NCBI RefSeq assembly: GCF_002797535.1
Contig: NZ_PGFD01000001.1
Span: 992,001-1,056,000 of the forward strand
Origin: Chryseobacterium geocarposphaerae
GTDB taxonomy: Bacteria > Bacteroidota > Bacteroidia > Flavobacteriales > Weeksellaceae
DNA: 64,000 nucleotides
Direction: 5' to 3'
Shown here: piece by piece, positions 60,882-64,000 of the stretch
Numbering within the stretch: position 1 is the first letter of the stretch
Layout: each line of letters opens with the position of its first letter
Translations under genes and position numbers: made by a program
The notes under the pieces: model-generated
Told to the model about the DNA's origin: nothing
Seen by the model: the letters and a program-made list of their open reading frames with translations, nothing else
The model's database searches: none

Positions 60882-61340
60882 ATGGAACTGAGAACCAAAA
60901 TACACGCCGAAGATGGAAAACAGGAAATCTTCATCACCAGAGAATTTGACCTGCCCGTTGAATTATTGTTCAAAGCTTATACAGAAGCTGAACTTTTTGA
61001 ACAATGGATGGGAACAAAGGTGACAAAATTTGAAAATAAACAACACGGAAGCTACCGTTTTGAGACCTCAAATCCTCAAGGCGACGTAGTTTTCAGCGCC
61101 AATGGAACCATTCATGAAATTATTCAGAATGAGAAAATTATAAGAACTTTTCAAATGGAAAATACGCCTTTTCCAGTTCAGCTTGAATTTTTAGAATTTG
61201 AAAAAATTACGGATGATATCAGCAAAATAACCATTCAGACGATTTATAAATCAGTGGATTTCAGAGATCAGATGTTGAAATTACCTTTCGCACAAGGCAT
61301 CAATATGGCCCATAACCGTCTGCAAGAATTATTTAAATAA
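60882..61340 (+). CDS. SRPBCC (AHSA1-like) domain protein
   Basis: 152 aa. Pattern ITREFDLPVELLFKAYTEAELFEQWMG, then GSYRFETSNPQGDVVFSANGTIHEI and the C-terminal helix QGINMAHNRLQELF is the activator-of-Hsp90-homologue / START-like family. Usually a ligand-binding partner of the upstream ArsR protein. Ligand unknown. Confidence 0.9.
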   Translation: MELRTKIHAEDGKQEIFITREFDLPVELLFKAYTEAELFEQWMGTKVTKFENKQHGSYRFETSNPQGDVVFSANGTIHEIIQNEKIIRTFQMENTPFPVQLEFLEFEKITDDISKITIQTIYKSVDFRDQMLKLPFAQGINMAHNRLQELFK

Positions 61341-61347
61341 CAAGATG

Positions 61348-61402
61348 CGGGATACGAGATTCGAGGTTGGAACCATTAAATAATATAGCAACTTGTATCC
61401 CG
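61348..61402. repeat. Inverted repeat between SRPBCC and YdeI genes
   Basis: CGGGATACGAG (61348-61358) and CTTGTATCCCG (61392-61402), one G-T pair. It lies within a transcribed spacer and looks like a degenerate intergenic repeat. Confidence 0.5.
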
Positions 61403-61423
61403 GAACACCATAAACCAAAATAT

Positions 61424-62002
61424 ATGAACCCAAAAGTTGATTTCTTCTTTGATAAGGCCACACAATGGCAAAAAGAATTCGAAAAATTAAGAGCAATTGC
61501 ATTAGAAACCGAGCTTGTAGAAGATTTGAAATGGGGATGTCCATGTTATACTTATGAGGGAAAAAATATATTCTTAATTCACGGTTTTAAAGAATATTGT
61601 GCACTACTCTTTTTCAAAGGTGCTTTAATGAAAGATCCTGAAAACATCTTAATCCAACAAACTGAAAACGTGCAGGCTGCAAGACAAATCCGCTTTACTA
61701 ATTTACAGCAAATTATTGATTTAAAAGAAGTTATTAAATCATATCTATTTGAAGCTGTTGAAATTGAAGAATCAGGTGCAAAAGTCGAGATGAAGAAGAC
61801 CAAGGAGTTTGAAATGCCTGAAGAATTTCAACAGAAACTGAATGAAAACTCAGCATTAAAAGAAGCTTTTGAAGCTTTAACACCAGGAAGGCAACGTGCT
61901 TACCTACTCTATTTTTCTTCCGCCAAACAATCCAAAACCAGAGCAGCCAGAATTGAAAAATACATTCCGGAAATTCTTAATGGAAATGGGTTGAATGATT
62001 AA
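61424..62002 (+). CDS. YdeI/OmdA family protein with DUF1801 domain
   Basis: 192 aa from ATG at 61424; the frame continues upstream to a TTG at 61367, but that part lies in the inverted repeat and MNPKVDFFFDK is the family start. An N-terminal DUF1801 domain (WGCPCYTYEGKNIFLIHGFKEYCALLFFKGAL) is followed by the OmdA tail LTPGRQRAYLLYFSSAKQSKTRAARIEK. In B. subtilis YdeI protects against antimicrobial peptides; the mechanism here is unknown. Same operon as ArsR and SRPBCC. Confidence 0.88.
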   Translation: MNPKVDFFFDKATQWQKEFEKLRAIALETELVEDLKWGCPCYTYEGKNIFLIHGFKEYCALLFFKGALMKDPENILIQQTENVQAARQIRFTNLQQIIDLKEVIKSYLFEAVEIEESGAKVEMKKTKEFEMPEEFQQKLNENSALKEAFEALTPGRQRAYLLYFSSAKQSKTRAARIEKYIPEILNGNGLND

Positions 62003-62020
62003 ATTTAAAAACAGATAAAA

Positions 62021-62419
62021 ATGGAAACACAAAATAAATTTCAGAAAAGAAATAAAATCATCTATTGGGTTTTTACGCTTTGGATGGCTCTGGGAATGGT
62101 TTCAACAGCCATTGTGCAGCTCATGAAAAATAAGGACGAACTAGCCAATTTTACAAATCTGGGCTATCCTTCTTATCTAATGACTATCATTGGAGTATGG
62201 AAAATCTTAGGCGTTATTGCAATTTTAATTCCGAAATTTCCTTTATTAAAAGAATGGGCTTACTCAGGGTTTTTCTTTGTAATGTCGGGAGCTGTCATTT
62301 CGCATATTATTGTCAATGATCCGGTCAGCAAGACATTTCCTGCAGTTTTATTGCTTATATTAGTTGTTATTTCCTGGTATTTTAGACCTGTCGATAGGAA
62401 AATTTCCGTAAATCATTAA
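62021..62419 (+). CDS. DoxX family membrane protein
   Basis: 132 aa, four hydrophobic helices: IIYWVFTLWMALGMVSTAIVQL, YLMTIIGVWKILGVIAILIP, YSGFFFVMSGAVISHII, VLLLILVVISWYF. DoxX-like family of small quinone- or stress-related membrane proteins; exact role unknown. 18 bases after the YdeI gene. Confidence 0.86.
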   Translation: METQNKFQKRNKIIYWVFTLWMALGMVSTAIVQLMKNKDELANFTNLGYPSYLMTIIGVWKILGVIAILIPKFPLLKEWAYSGFFFVMSGAVISHIIVNDPVSKTFPAVLLLILVVISWYFRPVDRKISVNH

Positions 62420-62436
62420 ACACTTAAACTAAAGAT

Positions 62437-62991
62437 ATGAAAAAGAAACTGACCTCGGAACAAGCCGAAGAACTTTTGAAGATTTTGAAAACCCGTTTTG
62501 AGAAAAATATGCATCGTCATAAAAATTTGGATTGGGAAAAAATTCAATCAAAACTGCAGAAAAATCCGGACAAACTTTGGTCTTTAAACGAAATGGAAGA
62601 AACCGAAGGTGAACCTGATGTTGTCGGTTATGATAAAAAAGCAGATGAATATTTCTTCTTTGATTGTTCACCAGAAAGCCCTAAACGCAGAAGCCTGTGT
62701 TATGATTATCCTGCATGGGAAAGCAGAAAAGCCAACAAACCGGAAAGTAATGCAGTCGATAAAGCTTCTGAAATGGGCATCGAATTGTTAACAGAAGAAC
62801 AGTACCGTCAGCTTCAGGAATTAGGAAAATTTGATCTGAAAACTTCGAGCTGGGTAAAAACTCCTGTATTAATAAGAGAATTGGGAGGAGCTATTTTCTG
62901 TGACCGACGTTACAACACTGTTTTCACCTATCACAACGGAGCTGATTCTTATTATGCAGCCAGGGGTTTCCGGGGATGTTTGAAGGTATAA
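62437..62991 (+). CDS. DUF4256 family protein
   Basis: 184 aa. The body DWEKIQSKLQKNPDKLWSLNEMEETEGEPDVVGYDKKADEYFFFDCSPESP and the C-terminal YHNGADSYYAARGFRG are the DUF4256 pattern. Soluble, function unknown. Last gene of the ArsR run (17-base spacing). Confidence 0.85.
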   Translation: MKKKLTSEQAEELLKILKTRFEKNMHRHKNLDWEKIQSKLQKNPDKLWSLNEMEETEGEPDVVGYDKKADEYFFFDCSPESPKRRSLCYDYPAWESRKANKPESNAVDKASEMGIELLTEEQYRQLQELGKFDLKTSSWVKTPVLIRELGGAIFCDRRYNTVFTYHNGADSYYAARGFRGCLKV

Positions 62992-63064
62992 CTTTTAATA
63001 CCAATTCAATAATAAAATGATTATTTTAGCAACTTCGAAATTTAGCTAATACAACAAAAGGAAT

Positions 63065-63568
63065 ATGAAAAAGTTAATCTTACTAAGTACACTATCTGTT
63101 TTTTTAATGAATTGTAATAAAAAAACAGAAACAGCAGCTCCAAAAGCAGAAACAGATTCTACTGCAACTACTGAAAAAGTAGTTGATACTTTAGGACCAA
63201 AATCGTTCTGCTACATGGGAGTTACCGGAAAAGATTCTGTATTTGCAAGTATTGATGATAATCTGGGAACCATTACTGGAAAAATGTCTTACAAAAACTT
63301 CGAAAAAGACAGCAATAAAGGAGATATTTCCGGCTATAAATCGGGAGATACCTTAAAACTGACGTATGAATTCGAATCTGAAGGCAAAAAAAGCGCAAGA
63401 GATATTTTCTTTATTCAAAAAGATGATAATACTTTGGTAGAAGGTATCGGAGCTCACAAAGAAGAAAACGGACAGATAAAATATGCCAGTGAAAAAAACA
63501 TCAGCTATAAAGATGGCCAAAAACTGGAAACTGCTGATTGCAATCTTGTTAATAAAGCTTTGAAATAA
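63065..63568 (+). CDS. Small lipoprotein
   Basis: 167 aa. Signal peptide ending in a lipobox LMNC (Cys17), then a Lys/Thr/Ala/Glu linker and a domain with FCYMGVTGKDSVFASI, SYKNFEKDSNKGDISGYKSGDTLKLTYEF. This resembles the exported lipoproteins of unknown function common in Flavobacteriia. Single gene with its own terminator. Confidence 0.82.
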   Translation: MKKLILLSTLSVFLMNCNKKTETAAPKAETDSTATTEKVVDTLGPKSFCYMGVTGKDSVFASIDDNLGTITGKMSYKNFEKDSNKGDISGYKSGDTLKLTYEFESEGKKSARDIFFIQKDDNTLVEGIGAHKEENGQIKYASEKNISYKDGQKLETADCNLVNKALK

Positions 63569-63571
63569 ATT

Positions 63572-63601
63572 AAAAATGCAACTTTATCAAGTTGCATTTT
63601 T
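63572..63601. terminator. Bidirectional terminator after the lipoprotein gene
   Basis: AAAAATGCAACTT pairs perfectly with AAGTTGCATTTTT around TATC; it also ends the converging aldolase gene. Confidence 0.88.
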
Positions 63602-64000
63602 TTATAGTTCCGTTTTAATAATTTCAATAAATTCATTAACGGGCTCATCATCAGTATTCCAGGAAGTAATAAGACGGATAGCCGAAAAATTCTCATCTAT
63701 TTTCTTCCAGACATAAAATTCAAATTTCTCTGAGAGCTTTTGAATTACATCATTACTTAGAATCGGGAAAATCTGATTGGTATAGGTGTCGGATAAAAAC
63801 TGTACTCCCCTTTCCTGCATTGCATTTTTGATTTTCATGGCTTGCTGATTGGCATGCTTTGCCAACTCAAAATAAAGATCATTTTTCATCAGTTCTAAAA
63901 ACTGAATTCCTAATAGTCTTCCTTTTGCCAATAAAGCTCCTTTTTGTTTAATATTAAAAGCAAAATCCTGTTGGAGCTCTTTATTATTAATTACAATTGC
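63602..64000 (-). CDS. Threonine-aldolase-like (beta-eliminating lyase) protein, C-terminal part
   Basis: The last 132 codons of a PLP-enzyme gene that runs off the window; the frame is open to position 64000. The pattern GRLLGIQFLELMKNDLYFELAKHANQQAMKIKNAM and RLITSWNTDDEPVNEFI is the C-terminal domain of low-specificity threonine aldolases. The PLP lysine lies outside the window. Confidence 0.8.
   Translation of the reverse strand, partial: AIVINNKELQQDFAFNIKQKGALLAKGRLLGIQFLELMKNDLYFELAKHANQQAMKIKNAMQERGVQFLSDTYTNQIFPILSNDVIQKLSEKFEFYVWKKIDENFSAIRLITSWNTDDEPVNEFIEIIKTEL

Overview
The window looks like chromosomal DNA from a flavobacterium of the Chryseobacterium type (Bacteroidota, Weeksellaceae). 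The signs are: AT-rich DNA; many starts preceded by the Bacteroidota promoter box TAnnTTTG instead of a Shine-Dalgarno site; a type IX secretion C-terminal domain; several TonB-dependent receptors; a bacillithiol-linked gene set; and a peptide with the leader typical of Chryseobacterium 'bacteriocin-like' proteins. No rRNA, tRNA, CRISPR array, prophage or insertion sequence was found. The genus is inferred from gene content, not from a marker gene.

Layout. 1-2.5 kb: end of an acyl-CoA dehydrogenase gene and a secreted nuclease. 2.5-8.7 kb: a trehalose-use locus (sugar MFS, GH37 trehalase, TonB receptor) with a divergent AraC regulator. 8.8-12.5 kb: a SatD-like regulator and DUF3307 membrane protein behind two palindromic operators, then purC and purF. 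12.6-20.8 kb: two paralogous outer-membrane barrels, aroB, an rRNA pseudouridine synthase, pncA, a DEAD-box helicase, and a four-gene overlapping cluster (YfiT/BstA-like, DUF1569, YtxJ, Crp/Fnr) pointing to bacillithiol metabolism. 20.8-26 kb: a membrane-bound AraC regulator divergent from a TonB receptor plus an exported tyrosine-phosphatase-type enzyme. 26-37 kb: a TetR-controlled membrane/rhodanese operon, a chloramphenicol acetyltransferase homologue, an LTA-synthase-like enzyme, an MBL hydrolase, an MFS/DsbA/nucleosidase run. 37-48.8 kb: AraC, S41 protease, GNAT, then a MocR-type regulator divergent from a biotin operon (ferritin-like protein, bioF, bioD, bioB, bioA), then an Lrp regulator with a divergent DHA2 exporter, and a DUF3078 protein.

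49-60 kb is almost all on the minus strand and reads as a stress island: alpha/beta hydrolase, DsbA-like protein, peroxiredoxin, DUF1275 protein, bicupin, an SRPBCC-like protein, a monooxygenase-domain protein, an old-yellow-enzyme, a hybrid histidine kinase with Hpt domain, a LytTR response regulator and Dps. Three of its transcription units (bicupin operon, SRPBCC-like gene, Dps) share a 27-bp upstream element placed exactly 31 bp before a TAGCTTTA-type -7 box; this looks like a local regulon, and the LytTR phosphorelay is the obvious but unproven candidate regulator. An 84-bp hairpin-bearing tandem repeat (3.5 copies) sits beside one of these promoters. 60.5-64 kb: an ArsR/SRPBCC/YdeI/DoxX/DUF4256 run, a small lipoprotein, and the end of a threonine-aldolase-like gene.

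The most unusual items are the shared 27-bp promoter element, a putative diiron (ferritin-like) protein leading the biotin operon, a Gly/Val-repeat peptide with a bacteriocin-type leader, the palindromic operators on an apparently leaderless satD-like gene, and a family of interspersed inverted repeats beginning with GTCATT. All functional calls come from reading motifs by eye; no database search was run.
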